This document shows, piece by piece, positions 7,025 to 16,006 of a DNA stretch of 53,302 bases. The notes under the pieces were generated by a model, which worked only from the letters and a program-made list of their open reading frames with translations, did not search any database and had not been told where the DNA came from. Position 1 is the first letter of the stretch. The number at the start of each line of letters is the position of its first letter. The stretch spans positions 1 through 53,302 of the forward strand of contig CADEGD010000027.1 in the NCBI GenBank assembly GCA_902826795.1. The letters are read 5' to 3'. Position numbers and translations under genes: made by a program. This DNA is from an uncultured Acidobacteriota bacterium (lineage in GTDB: Bacteria > Acidobacteriota > Blastocatellia > Pyrinomonadales > Pyrinomonadaceae).

Positions 7025-8652
7025 TTACCCTTTCAGATTTCTGGCTTGATCGAGAAGCTCGAGAAACTCGCTGCGATAGCCTTTAAGGTCGTTCGCTGCT
7101 GCCGATGATGCGAGTTGTTTCGCCATGCCGAAGCTCGCGTTTCCACGATATCTCGAATCACGCAAGAGCAAGCCGAACTGCACCACCGAAGCGGCGAATC
7201 GGAGATTCTGCGAAGCATTCTCGACGGACCTTGCGTTGTCGAGCACGCCCATCGTGAGAAGTTTGCTCGTATCGCCGTCCGGATCTTTATACCGAAGCTT
7301 GACCGTCATCAGCTCGTTTGCGAATCGTGTATCAGACTTTGGCGTTTCGGAGTATTTGAGTTCGATACCGTCGTTTTCTATCGCCACGCCAGCGGGTACG
7401 ACTTCGTAGATCGCCGTCACGGAATGCCCGGCACCGATCTCTCCGGCGTCCTTCATGTCGTCGTTGAAATCGCGATTAGCCAGCAGGCGGTTTTCATAGC
7501 CGATCAATCGATAGCCAGCAACCAACGCGGGATTAAACTCGACCTGGATCTTCACGTCTTTTGCGATCGTCAGCAGCGTTCCCGCAACCTGTTCGCCGAG
7601 GGCTTTGCGGGCCTCGTCACGCGAATCGATGTAGGCGTAGTTTCCGTTACCCTTGTTCGACAGTTTTTCCATCATCGAATCGTTAAGATTGCCGGTGCCA
7701 AAACCGAGAACCGAAAGAAAGATGCCACTCTTACGCTTTTCTTCGATCAAGCTGACGAGAGATTCATCGCTCGTGGTGCCGACGTTGAAATCGCCGTCTG
7801 TAGCAAGAATGACGCGATTGTTTCCGCCCGAGATGAAATTGTTCGCTGCTACCGTGTAGGCGAGGTTGATTCCCGCGCCGCCGTTTGTCGAGCCGCCCGC
7901 TTCGAGCCGGTCGAGCGCGGCGATTATCTCGCCCTTGTTCGCGACGGAAGTTGACGGAAGCACGAGTCCGCTGGAGCCAGCGTAGACGGCAATCGCAACG
8001 CGATCCTGCGGCTTGAGCTGATTGACCATCATCCGAAGGCCGTCTTTTAGCAGCGGCAACTTGTTCGGCGAATTCATCGATCCAGAAACGTCGAGCAGAA
8101 AAACAAGATTAGCGGGCGGTGTGTTGTCGAGCGAGACTTTTTTGCCCTGTAGGCCGATCTGCACGATCTTGTGTTTCGTATTCCATGGGCAAACGGCGGC
8201 TTCGGCGAAACCGAGAAGGGCACGTCGCCGACCGGCTGCGGATAATCGTATTCGAAGTAATTAATTAATTCTTCGATGCGGACGGCGTCCTTCGGCGGAA
8301 GCTGGCCGTTCTTCAGATAGCGCCGAACGTTTGCGTAAGATGCGGTGTCAACGTCAATAGAAAATGTTGAAAGCGGAGCACGTCGGGCTTCGAGAAACGG
8401 ATTCTCGTTGATCTCGGCGTATCGTTCGCCGGCTGTACCGTCTTCTACCGACGACCGATCCATCATCGGTGCGCCAGCCATAGAGTTCGCTGCAGATTTT
8501 GCATCGGCGACTTCCATCGGCCGCGGTGCCGTAGTGCTTGTCGAGTTGGCATTGCTAACCGAGGCCGAGTCGCCGCACGCCGAAAGGATCACGCTTGAAA
8601 GCAAAAGAAGGCTCAATAGCCACCGGGAAGAGATCGTCGTTTCCTGTCTCAT
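7025..8652 (-). pseudogene. YfbK-type von Willebrand factor A lipoprotein, frameshifted
   Basis: Two overlapping frames together encode one standard family member of about 540 residues. The upstream part (8652 to about 8206) has a lipoprotein signal (VILSAC, lipobox Cys near residue 26) and the YfbK N-terminal domain ([20 protein letters not shown]). The downstream part (about 8205 to 7025) continues with [16 protein letters not shown], then the VWA domain with the MIDAS motif DVSGSM and the C-terminal domain. The shift lies near 8204-8208: after VPFSVS one base is missing before EAAVCPWN. Everything else is intact, so this is either a recent single-base deletion or a sequencing error. ATG 8652 is preceded by GGAG. 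The shorter frame could restart at GTG 8164. Confidence 0.85.
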
Positions 8653-8678
8653 ATTTCTCCATGCTCCGAGGTTTATAA

Positions 8679-8722
8679 AATTAAAAGGCTCGCGCCCGTC
8701 CCATGTGGACAAGAACGAGCCC
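8679..8722 (-). terminator. Rho-independent terminator for the gene at 8749-9255
   Basis: On the minus strand GGCTCG pairs with CGAGCC (8687-8692 and 8716-8721), with an inner GTCC-CATGT-GGAC stem. It is followed by TTTTAATTTTAT leading towards the von Willebrand gene. Position and T-tract fit termination of the minus-strand gene that ends at 8749. Confidence 0.65.
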
Positions 8723-8748
8723 CGTTTCGGAACTTGCAGAAATATTTT

Positions 8749-9255
8749 CTAATTTTTAATAAGAACCGGCATTGCAGAGTTGACGGAGAACTCAGCGGGT
8801 GCAACGCCACTGGAGGCGGGCACAACATAAAGATTAACGTCTGCCGGAAGCGCTCTTATCCAACTTGCGTCATACTGGAGTGTCCACTTAGTTCCGGCAT
8901 CGCGCCGAACGGCTTTCACAAGGGAGTCATTAATGACATCCAACATCTGAACCTCGTTATCGCGCACCGCGTAGAACGCAAAGCTTGCGCTGACCTCATC
9001 CAAATCAGCATTCGCTCCGGGGACTTCATTTAGGTAAAGCGTGATCGTGCCATTCAACCGATCGGCTATCGCCCGCGGCTCACCTACATCCTTCGGACGT
9101 CGCTTCTTTTCGCAATAAGTCCACGGCTCAACCGAATTCCTAGCTTCAAATACCGACACCTCAGTCAGAGGTTTGGAACTAAAAATCCAAAAAACGGTGA
9201 TGAAAAATCCAAGTATTGCAGCAAACAGTCCGAATCCGATCAAATGCTTTGCCAT
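8749..9255 (-). CDS. Membrane-anchored hypothetical protein
   Basis: A 168-residue protein with one N-terminal membrane segment (about residues 5-26) and a polar, probably periplasmic remainder. Two blocks look beta-rich (LNGTITLYLNEV and WTLQYDASWIR). No family recognised. AGAGGTG lies about 5 nt before the ATG. It stands as a single gene closed by a hairpin terminator at 8679-8722. The 150 nt upstream (9256-9405) hold no gene. Confidence 0.7.
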   Translation of the reverse strand: MAKHLIGFGLFAAILGFFITVFWIFSSKPLTEVSVFEARNSVEPWTYCEKKRRPKDVGEPRAIADRLNGTITLYLNEVPGANADLDEVSASFAFYAVRDNEVQMLDVINDSLVKAVRRDAGTKWTLQYDASWIRALPADVNLYVVPASSGVAPAEFSVNSAMPVLIKN

Positions 9256-9405
9256 ATTACACCTCTGCCAAACCTTACGATGTTAGAACGTCGCGTTGCG
9301 GTTTGCTTGCAGACATTCTACACCCGCGAGGCAATTTTGATGTAAGAAAATTCGACTGCCGTATCCACCGTGTGATGATCGAAAAAAATAACGATTGCGG
9401 TTCTT

Positions 9406-9963
9406 TTATTTATGAAGCTCTTTGTTGAATCTGGCCTCCGTCAGTTCACCGATTGTTTTACCGAGGCGTGAAGTGAGTCGCGGATAAGTTTCGTGTTCGG
9501 TTTCGAGATCTTCGAGCCCGAGCAGAACCTCGGCTTCCTCGATGGCCGTCACCGAGCCTTCGATCTCCATGTAAAAGCCGAACGGTAATTCGTCCAACAC
9601 GATCTCGACGGAGCGAAACTTCCACGTCGCCCGATATTTTTCATAGACGATGATCGGCATGAGCCCGAGTTCCGCGATGATCGCTTCTGCCGCGACGGCG
9701 TCTGATATATCGGTCTCGTGCTCGATCTGCTGTTTGACGTCAAACTGATTTTCGATACGGCGTTTGAAAGTGAGTATCGACCGTTCTCCGATCTTGCGGA
9801 TGCGGACGATTGCACCTTGGGATCGAAGAACGTCGTTCGAATAGATCGTGTTCTCTTCGAAATCACTGCTTGCACAATTCGAGCCCGCGGCGATCAACTC
9901 GCGCTTGACCTCCTCTTGCCGTTCGAAGGTGAGTCGATATTTCTTCTCGATCTCAATGCTCAT
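9406..9963 (-). CDS. CYTH-domain protein (class IV adenylate cyclase / triphosphatase-like)
   Basis: A 185-residue protein opening with the CYTH signature EIEKKYR (4-10). Alternating charged strands follow (GAIVRIRKIG, SILTFKRRI, VEIVLDELPFGFYMEIEG) and supply the acidic and basic lining of the triphosphate tunnel. CYTH enzymes act on triphosphate substrates: cyclisation of ATP, or hydrolysis of thiamine triphosphate or inorganic triphosphate. The length and opening match CyaB-like members, but cyclase and phosphatase activity cannot be told apart here. The start overlaps the preceding membrane gene by 4 nt (ATGA), so it is co-translated with it and probably with the ABC transporter. Confidence 0.9.
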   Translation of the reverse strand: MSIEIEKKYRLTFERQEEVKRELIAAGSNCASSDFEENTIYSNDVLRSQGAIVRIRKIGERSILTFKRRIENQFDVKQQIEHETDISDAVAAEAIIAELGLMPIIVYEKYRATWKFRSVEIVLDELPFGFYMEIEGSVTAIEEAEVLLGLEDLETEHETYPRLTSRLGKTIGELTEARFNKELHK

Positions 9964-10358
9964 GCAAAAGCCAGCCGCGACAGCGAATAACCCAAAGCGA
10001 ATAGCACGCCGAATGCGAATTTTGAAGGCTGAAGCCAGCCGGAATTATTGATCCCTCGATCGATCAACCAGCTAACAGTCATCAGCACGAAGCCAGCGAC
10101 GATCGGCGATACGACGAAGTAGAAGATCGCAAATCCCGCATGTGCAAATACCATTTTCGGGAACATCAGCAAGCTCAGCCAACCGAGTACGCCGCCGCCG
10201 ATCGCGTAAACGGACCCGAGCAATATCTTGTTCCACGTCCCGTCCAAGATCGCTCCCGCTGTTTTATGAAAGCCGAACTCAAGCAGTATTTCACCGACCG
10301 TCTCAAGCACAAGCTCGGCGATGAATCCGAATAGGAGTTCGAAGATGGCTTCCAGCAT
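9960..10358 (-). CDS. Hypothetical integral membrane protein
   Basis: A 132-residue protein with three or four predicted membrane helices. The N-terminus is amphipathic, with repeated glutamates in a hydrophobic helix (LEAIFELLFGFIAELVLETV). No family assigned. It lies 3 nt after the ABC permease gene and overlaps the CYTH gene by 4 nt, so it is part of that operon. No strong ribosome site is seen; coupling to the upstream gene is likely. Confidence 0.72.
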   Translation of the reverse strand: MLEAIFELLFGFIAELVLETVGEILLEFGFHKTAGAILDGTWNKILLGSVYAIGGGVLGWLSLLMFPKMVFAHAGFAIFYFVVSPIVAGFVLMTVSWLIDRGINNSGWLQPSKFAFGVLFALGYSLSRLAFA

Positions 10359-10361
10359 AAG

Positions 10362-11711
10362 CTATGGCTGCCTGATCCATTTCCACACTTCCGGTATCGT
10401 CGCACGTTTGCCGTACATCAGCATGCCGACGCGATAGACTCGTGCGGTTAGCCAGACGAGCGCAGCGATAGCGGCAACGTTTACGACGATCGATAGCGCG
10501 ATCTGCCATAACGGCGGCATTTCAGCGAGGATTCGAACGGGCATCGTGATCGGCGCCATGAACGGAGCGATGGTCGCCCAGAATGAGACCGTCGAGTTCG
10601 GGTCGCGGATCACGGCAAAACAAAAATAGAACGCCGCGAGCATGATCATGATCGGCGGAAACGCGAACTGGCCGCCTTCCTGAACTGTCGTAACCATCGA
10701 ACCTATCAGTGCAAAGATCGATGCGTAGATAAAAAATCCCAGAAGAAAGAAGATCAGGAAATACAACACCATCAACGGCGTGATGGCCGGGACCGACGAC
10801 ATGATCATCGACATGTCAGACTGCAAGGCGAGAAAGCCGAGGAGGATCGCGACCGTACCGACCCAGATTCCGAGCTGCGTCAGCCCCGCAAGCCCGACAC
10901 CGACAAGCTTGCCCATCATCAATTCGAACGGCCTTGCTGAAGAGAACAAGATCTCGGCGATGCGGGTCTCTTTTTCTTCGACGACCGCTCCCAATATCTG
11001 CTGGCCGTAGATCGCCAGGGTGATGTAAGTCATCAAGCCGATCACGAACGATGCGATCATGATACCTTCGGCACTTTTTTCTTCACCGGTTTCGTCGATG
11101 CCCTTTGCGTCCAGATTTGCGGGCGCACTTAGTTCGGAAAGCCGGTCCTCGCTGATGTTCGCCTCGGCTAGCCGCTGAGATCTGACGGCGTCGTTCAAAG
11201 CGTCTCGAAGCGTATCGTTAGATACGAAGTCGCCGCCTTTCCGGGAGCGAAACTCGAACGCAGCGTTGGTGTCGGCAACGTTAGCCGGAACGATCAGATA
11301 GGCATCGATCGTTCCATTCATGATGCTGCCGATCAAAGACGCACGTGCCTCTTCCACCGTACCGGACGCGGAGAATTCCGATAACACGAACGACTGCGTA
11401 AACTGAGCCGCTTGATTTCGCATCTTCTCTTCCTGCGAAGCGTCAATGTTCGTCAGCGAATCGGCGGCGGCTTTCTTCGCCTTCTCAACCATCCGGTCGG
11501 GCGAGAGATTCTTCTCGAGCCGCGGCAAGATCTTTCCGCTCGGGTCGTAAACCGCTATGCGAGTCGGCTCGCCGCGAAGCGAGAAAATGATCATCGGAAC
11601 AAATGTGAAGACGATCGCCAGGGTCGGCAACATGAGTGTGCCGATCAGGAAAGACCATTTGAGCACGACCTTTTTGTACTCGTGTTTTACGACCGCGAGA
11701 AATTTCTTCAT
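10362..11711 (-). CDS. ABC-2 type exporter permease (NatB-like)
   Basis: A 449-residue permease. There is one N-terminal membrane segment (about 20-45), then a large extracytoplasmic domain (about 50-210) beginning RIAVYDPSGKI. Five or six further helices follow from about residue 220 to the end. The VVEEKETRIAEILFSS motif between helices is typical of NatB/ABC-2 permeases. Its ATG overlaps the stop of the ATPase gene by 4 nt, so the two form an exporter. NatAB-type systems export Na+ or small peptides; the substrate here is unknown. Confidence 0.92.
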   Translation of the reverse strand: MKKFLAVVKHEYKKVVLKWSFLIGTLMLPTLAIVFTFVPMIIFSLRGEPTRIAVYDPSGKILPRLEKNLSPDRMVEKAKKAAADSLTNIDASQEEKMRNQAAQFTQSFVLSEFSASGTVEEARASLIGSIMNGTIDAYLIVPANVADTNAAFEFRSRKGGDFVSNDTLRDALNDAVRSQRLAEANISEDRLSELSAPANLDAKGIDETGEEKSAEGIMIASFVIGLMTYITLAIYGQQILGAVVEEKETRIAEILFSSARPFELMMGKLVGVGLAGLTQLGIWVGTVAILLGFLALQSDMSMIMSSVPAITPLMVLYFLIFFLLGFFIYASIFALIGSMVTTVQEGGQFAFPPIMIMLAAFYFCFAVIRDPNSTVSFWATIAPFMAPITMPVRILAEMPPLWQIALSIVVNVAAIAALVWLTARVYRVGMLMYGKRATIPEVWKWIRQP

Positions 11712-12667
11712 AAATTCTTTTCAACTGGTGCGGTGAGCGTCCCGTTCGCCGCTCCAGTCACTTTCTCGATGAATATGTCATTCAAACTCGGTTCGGTGAT
11801 CTCGAATTTCATTACGTTTGCACCCGATTCGATCATCGCTCTCAAAACCGCTTGAGTGTCGACACCTGCCGCCAAATGAAGTTCCTGCTCGTCGGCATGC
11901 GATACGACGCGGTCTACGAGCGATCTGTTTGCGATCACGCTATCGGCGTTCGATCCACGAAAGGCGATCAGGTTCGTGCCGTAGCTTTCCTTCACCTCGC
12001 GGAGGCTGCCTCCGACAACCTTGCGCGATTTGTTGATCAGGATGATGTCGTGGCAAAGGCGTTCGGCGGTGCTCATCAAGTGCGTTGAGAAGATCACAGT
12101 CTTTTGCTGCGTTCGAAACTCCGACAAAACATCGATCATGAATTCAACGTTGACCGGATCGAGGCCAGAAAACGGCTCGTCTAGTATCAGCAGGTCCGGG
12201 TCGTGCAGCACAGTCGATATGAACTGGATCTTTTGCTGCATGCCTTTTGAAAGATCCGTCGTCTTCGCTTTCTTCCACTCGCCGAGGCCCATTCGATCGA
12301 GCCAGAAATCGATCTTCTTGTCCGCTTCCGACCGCGACACTCCTTTCAACTCCGCAAAGTATTTGAGCTGATCGACGACCTTCATCTTCTTATATAGGCC
12401 GCGTTCTTCCGGCAGATAACCGATGCGGTTTTGGGTCGCGTACGACACAGGTTCGCCGAAAAGCGAGATCGAACCTTCGTCAGGTGCGGTTATGCCGACG
12501 ATCATGCGGATCGTTGTGGTCTTGCCCGCTCCGTTCGGACCGAGAAATCCAAATACGCGGCCGGCACGCACGTCAAAGCTCAGATCTTCAACCGCCGTGA
12601 AATCTCCAAACCGCTTAGTGACGTTCGAAACTTTTAGTGAAATGTCGGAATTGAAGGTGTCGGGCAT
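11708..12667 (-). CDS. ABC transporter ATP-binding protein (NatA-like)
   Basis: A 319-residue ATPase with Walker A GPNGAGKTT (43-51), signature LSKGMQQK (139-146, a variant of LSGGQ), and Walker B with D-loop LLILDEPFSGLD (159-170). The C-terminal extension after about 220 is of the DUF4162 type found in NatA-like ATPases. AGGATGA precedes ATG 12667. It is first in the operon ATPase, permease, membrane protein, CYTH protein, and works as the motor of the permease encoded next. Confidence 0.94.
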   Translation of the reverse strand: MPDTFNSDISLKVSNVTKRFGDFTAVEDLSFDVRAGRVFGFLGPNGAGKTTTIRMIVGITAPDEGSISLFGEPVSYATQNRIGYLPEERGLYKKMKVVDQLKYFAELKGVSRSEADKKIDFWLDRMGLGEWKKAKTTDLSKGMQQKIQFISTVLHDPDLLILDEPFSGLDPVNVEFMIDVLSEFRTQQKTVIFSTHLMSTAERLCHDIILINKSRKVVGGSLREVKESYGTNLIAFRGSNADSVIANRSLVDRVVSHADEQELHLAAGVDTQAVLRAMIESGANVMKFEITEPSLNDIFIEKVTGAANGTLTAPVEKNL

Positions 12668-12730
12668 TCATCCTATTTTGGATTCGGGGCACGGCAAATG
12701 CAATTGGGCGTCAGCACAAAGGAGAAACGT

Positions 12731-12937
12731 ATGCAAACGGAACAAAAACAGACCCATCATGGCGGAACGGGCGAGCAGGAAACGGAACTCGGGTCGGCTC
12801 CGGACGAGAAGCAACCCGACGATCCAAGCACGCAGCAGACGGTAGAAAAAGACGAAGACGCACGGGTTCGCAACCCCGGTGGCGATGACATTCGCGATGC
12901 TGTCGACGGAGACGAAGGAAGCGGCCGTAACGTTTGA
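12731..12937 (+). CDS. Small hydrophilic, probably disordered protein
   Basis: A 68-residue protein of almost only polar residues (E, D, Q, T, G, R), with no hydrophobic core. GGAG (12721-12724) lies 6 nt before ATG 12731. It is divergent from the ABC operon and about 45 nt before corA on the same strand. Composition matches the small protein at 2210-2446. Function unknown. Confidence 0.6.
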   Translation: MQTEQKQTHHGGTGEQETELGSAPDEKQPDDPSTQQTVEKDEDARVRNPGGDDIRDAVDGDEGSGRNV

Positions 12938-12982
12938 CGCATATCCCGTTTATTCGTGTATAGTTGCGGTTAGTTCGCGACT

Positions 12983-14038
12983 ATGGAGATCTTCGTATAT
13001 AGAAACGGCGGGAATAAGGTGGAAGAAGGCTTCTCGGCTGAGGCGTTACCGCAGCTTCTCAACGACAAATCGAATCTGGTTTGGGTCGATTTTCTTGGCG
13101 AGACCGCGGAGCAGGTTGAGGAAGCCAAATACGTACTACTCGATATTTTCAACTTCCACCCACTTACCGTCGAGGATACGGTCGAGACGCGAAACCAGCC
13201 AAAAGTTGAGGCATTTCCGAGCTATATCTATTTCATCGTTCACGCGATCAAGCCGGGTGAAACTGGTCCGACAAATTTCGTGACGAAAGAGCTGGACGGA
13301 TACCTCGGCGATAACTACGTCGTTACGTATCACACGCAGCGATTTAGAAGTCTCAAGACCGTCAAAACCCAAATCAGGGCATCGCACTTTTCCTGCACGC
13401 GTGGATCAGCTTATCTACTGCATCAGATACTCGATCAGATCGTAGATCTATACATGCCGATCGTCGATGATTTTGATACGGCGATCAACGATCTTGAAGA
13501 ACGGGTTTTCGACATGCGTCGAAGCGACACGGCGATACTTGAAGAAGTGATGGACCTTCGCCGAAGCGTTGCGAGGCTGCGACGGATCTCGGCGAGGCAA
13601 CTCGAGGTTCTATATCGCATTTCGCACGGCGAGTTTCAGCAGATACCCGAGCACATCCTTCCTTTTTTTCGCGATGTTCACGACCATTTGCAGCGTATCT
13701 CGGATCTCGGCGACAGTTATCGCGACCTCGTCAGCGGGCTTTTCGATATCCATTTTTCGGTAGTCGCAAACCGCACCAATGACGTGATGAAAACGCTTGC
13801 CGTGCTGTCGGCTATCGTGCTGCCTCTTTCGTTGATCGCGGGAATCTACGGAATGAATTTTGAGAACATGCCGGAGCTAAAGACCGGTTACGGATATTTC
13901 GCTACACTTGGCGTGATGGCGCTTGTCGCGATCATACTGCTTTTTTATTTCTGGAGACGCGGCTGGATATTCCAACGAGATTCGATCGAAGACCTTACCG
14001 AGAAGAAATCTGGAATGGACGAGAAGGATATGTCTTAG
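12983..14038 (+). CDS. corA: CorA-type magnesium/cobalt transporter
   Basis: A 351-residue protein with a large cytoplasmic domain (1-285) and two C-terminal membrane helices. The diagnostic YGMNF motif ends the first helix (AGIYGMNFENMP, about residue 292). Family members are pentameric Mg2+ channels. The loop after YGMNF is acidic, as expected for cation attraction. The length is standard. It overlaps the convergent DUF1835 gene by 4 nt, with no separate terminator between them. Confidence 0.94.
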   Translation: MEIFVYRNGGNKVEEGFSAEALPQLLNDKSNLVWVDFLGETAEQVEEAKYVLLDIFNFHPLTVEDTVETRNQPKVEAFPSYIYFIVHAIKPGETGPTNFVTKELDGYLGDNYVVTYHTQRFRSLKTVKTQIRASHFSCTRGSAYLLHQILDQIVDLYMPIVDDFDTAINDLEERVFDMRRSDTAILEEVMDLRRSVARLRRISARQLEVLYRISHGEFQQIPEHILPFFRDVHDHLQRISDLGDSYRDLVSGLFDIHFSVVANRTNDVMKTLAVLSAIVLPLSLIAGIYGMNFENMPELKTGYGYFATLGVMALVAIILLFYFWRRGWIFQRDSIEDLTEKKSGMDEKDMS

Positions 14039-14757
14039 ATCGAGTCCAGAAGGCGCTCGACCTGCAGATCGCCGAATCCATAAACGCCTGCACGCTTCTT
14101 GAACTCGGGAAAGACCTCGTCGATAGTCGCGAATCCTTCCGACTTGATCTCGCGAACGACGTGAAGCGGCTGCGAGTCTATCTCGGAAGCCGCCTCGGCA
14201 ACTTCCTTTAGAAAAGGCATCGCGGGCGAACGATAGTCGGCCAGCTTTCTGAGGTCCGGTCCCTTACGTCGTCGAAAAGCTTCCCACAGCTTTGCTCCAT
14301 GCTCGAGATCATCTTGCGAAACGGGAACTCTCGATTCGAACGCGGCAGCAAGTTCATCAGGTCCGTGCTCGCCGAAGCCTTTCCACACATCGTCCGGTTC
14401 GAGATTGATCGGAGCGACGCGAAAGATCGGCGCTCCAGAATCTTTCAACTCGTTGAGGCAATACCAAAGATTGACGCTGCAGAATAATTCGAACTCGAAC
14501 CATAGATGCACCTCGTCATCGGCTTCGACCTCGGAAAGCCGCAGTATGCCATCAGCGACCTTTTCGTGATAAACGATCTCGTCTTCACCGTATTCACTGA
14601 GGATGAATCGGGCGCGTTGATCCCAGAATTCGTTCGTATCCTCGGCGTCGAGCGGACCAGAAATGAACGCTTCGCGAAAAACGATCACCTCGCCGGGAAT
14701 GCTCGTCTTCTTGAAATCTTCTACCTGAGCGTCGCCGGGAAGAACGTGATAGATCAT
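14035..14757 (-). CDS. DUF1835 domain protein
   Basis: A 240-residue soluble protein. Its start (MIYHVLPGDAQVEDFKK) and the GEVIVFREAFISGPL and DEVHLWFEFELFCSVNL blocks are typical of DUF1835, a family of unknown function common in Bacteroidota and Firmicutes. A C-terminal segment (FATIDEVFPEFKKRAGVYGFGD) resembles the DUF3658-like tail often found with it. The start overlaps pgpA by 4 nt, so it is translationally coupled. No catalytic motif can be assigned. Confidence 0.85.
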   Translation of the reverse strand: MIYHVLPGDAQVEDFKKTSIPGEVIVFREAFISGPLDAEDTNEFWDQRARFILSEYGEDEIVYHEKVADGILRLSEVEADDEVHLWFEFELFCSVNLWYCLNELKDSGAPIFRVAPINLEPDDVWKGFGEHGPDELAAAFESRVPVSQDDLEHGAKLWEAFRRRKGPDLRKLADYRSPAMPFLKEVAEAASEIDSQPLHVVREIKSEGFATIDEVFPEFKKRAGVYGFGDLQVERLLDSI

Positions 14758-15320
14758 ATCGAAAGACTAACCGCGTAAATGACCGCGAGGCAAATGCCTG
14801 CGTAGACTCCGGCGAGAATGTCATCGGCACATACGCCGATGCCGCCTGGAAGCACTTGAAGATAATCGATCGGGTACGGCTTCCAGATATCGAAAAGACG
14901 AAACAGTAGAAACCCGCCGATGATGAAAGGCCATCCGATGCCGAACGGAACGAAAAGGAAAACGATCAGCTGCCCGATCACTTCATCGACGACGGCTTGC
15001 GACGGATCGAGATCGCCGAGCAGCTCGGTCGCGCGTCCGGCTGCCCAAACGCCGAGCAACGTGAAAAGCAGGAAGGCAATAAGGATGATCGCGTGTACCC
15101 ACGAAAGAAAGGGCTCCCATCCGAAGCCGCTGATATTGACCTTGAAGAGAAGCGCCAGAGCCGTGACGAAAGATGAAACTGCGAGATAGATAACGACCCC
15201 AACCATCGATCCCCACGTGCCCGGTGCAAGCGGCAGATATCCGACGCCGAAGGTTGTGACCGCTAGCGACAGATAGTCGAGCAATCCTTCAGGCTTTCGG
15301 CGTTCGATCTCGTGTTTCAT
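14754..15320 (-). CDS. pgpA: Phosphatidylglycerophosphatase A
   Basis: A 188-residue membrane enzyme that dephosphorylates phosphatidylglycerol phosphate to phosphatidylglycerol at the inner membrane. Family motifs are LPLAPGTWGSMVG near residue 30, the acidic VVDEVIGQ segment (about 110) and LFDIWKPYPI, followed by GVCADDILAGVYAG. These acidic residues are the presumed Mg2+ and phosphate ligands. It has four membrane helices and is coupled to the DUF1835 gene downstream by a 4-nt overlap. Confidence 0.92.
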   Translation of the reverse strand: MKHEIERRKPEGLLDYLSLAVTTFGVGYLPLAPGTWGSMVGVVIYLAVSSFVTALALLFKVNISGFGWEPFLSWVHAIILIAFLLFTLLGVWAAGRATELLGDLDPSQAVVDEVIGQLIVFLFVPFGIGWPFIIGGFLLFRLFDIWKPYPIDYLQVLPGGIGVCADDILAGVYAGICLAVIYAVSLSI

Positions 15321-15330
15321 ACGACAGCTC

Positions 15331-15403
15331 GGAGTTCCACCTTCTGGCGGCCTCGCGTTACGCTTATCAACTAATCATGGCAGCCAGCTGAAGCTGGAAC
15401 TCC
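15331..15403. repeat. Inverted repeat with GGAGTTCCA arms
   Basis: GGAGTTCCACCTTCTGGC (15331-15348) is nearly complementary to GCCAGCTGAAGCTGGAACTCC (15383-15403). It fills the gap between pgpA and cobO. The arms have no T-run, so it looks like an interspersed palindromic repeat rather than a terminator. Its sequence differs from the CTGTGGTT family. Confidence 0.6.
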
Positions 15404-15413
15404 AACCCGCGAT

Positions 15414-15995
15414 CTAAAACTCTATGCCCTGCTGGGCGTAAATTCCGGCGTGGAACGGATGCTTGATCTCTTTCATCTCAGTAACGAGATCTGCAGCCTC
15501 GATCAACTCGGCCGGAGCATTGCGGCCAGTCGCGATGATGTGCAAATGCGGCTGCGACGCGCGAACCGCCCTGATCTCTTCAAGCACAGCATTCAGATCA
15601 AGGAACTTATAGTCCAGCACGTAGACAAGCTCGTCAAATACAAGCAGTTCATACTCTTCACTCCGCAACTTCTCCACACACAGAGCCCAGGTTTCCTCGC
15701 TCGTTTTTATGTCCTGCGTTTTGTCATTGGTGTCCCACGTAAAGCCGTCGCCCATCGTGTGTATCTCGATTCCGAGTTTTTCCAAGGATTCATGCTCCCC
15801 GTAACGGTCGTGTTTGGACTTCATAAACTGGATGACGGCGCACTTTAGCCCACGTCCGGCGGCACGAATAACAACGCCCAATGCCGCGGTCGTCTTGCCC
15901 TTGCCGTCGCCGGTATTTACCATCAACAGGCCCTTAGTATTTTCGCGATAATCTTCGCGACGCCATTTGTAACGCTTTTCTACGGATGCCGACAT
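15414..15995 (-). CDS. cobO: Corrinoid adenosyltransferase (CobO/BtuR type)
   Basis: A 193-residue protein with P-loop GDGKGKTT (29-36), the family's RGLKCAVIQFMK strand, and the core LLVFDELVYVLDYKFLD, then HIIATGRNAPAELIEAADLVTEM. It transfers the 5'-deoxyadenosyl group of ATP to cob(I)alamin or cobyrinic diamide. The length is standard. AAAGGA precedes ATG 15995. No other cobalamin gene and no cobalamin riboswitch are visible nearby, so salvage rather than full synthesis is plausible. Confidence 0.94.
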   Translation of the reverse strand: MSASVEKRYKWRREDYRENTKGLLMVNTGDGKGKTTAALGVVIRAAGRGLKCAVIQFMKSKHDRYGEHESLEKLGIEIHTMGDGFTWDTNDKTQDIKTSEETWALCVEKLRSEEYELLVFDELVYVLDYKFLDLNAVLEEIRAVRASQPHLHIIATGRNAPAELIEAADLVTEMKEIKHPFHAGIYAQQGIEF

Positions 15996-16006
15996 AAATC
16001 CTTTGT

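Noticed and set aside
8190..8220. Programmed ribosomal frameshift in the von Willebrand gene
   Set aside because: No canonical slippery heptamer or stimulatory structure is evident at the switch, and the family is normally encoded in one frame.
12731..12937. RiPP precursor peptide
   Set aside because: No leader-core pattern, no cysteine or modified-residue cluster, and no modifying enzymes nearby.
15996..16006. Cobalamin riboswitch before cobO
   Set aside because: Only 11 nt separate cobO from the flippase gene; no riboswitch could fit.
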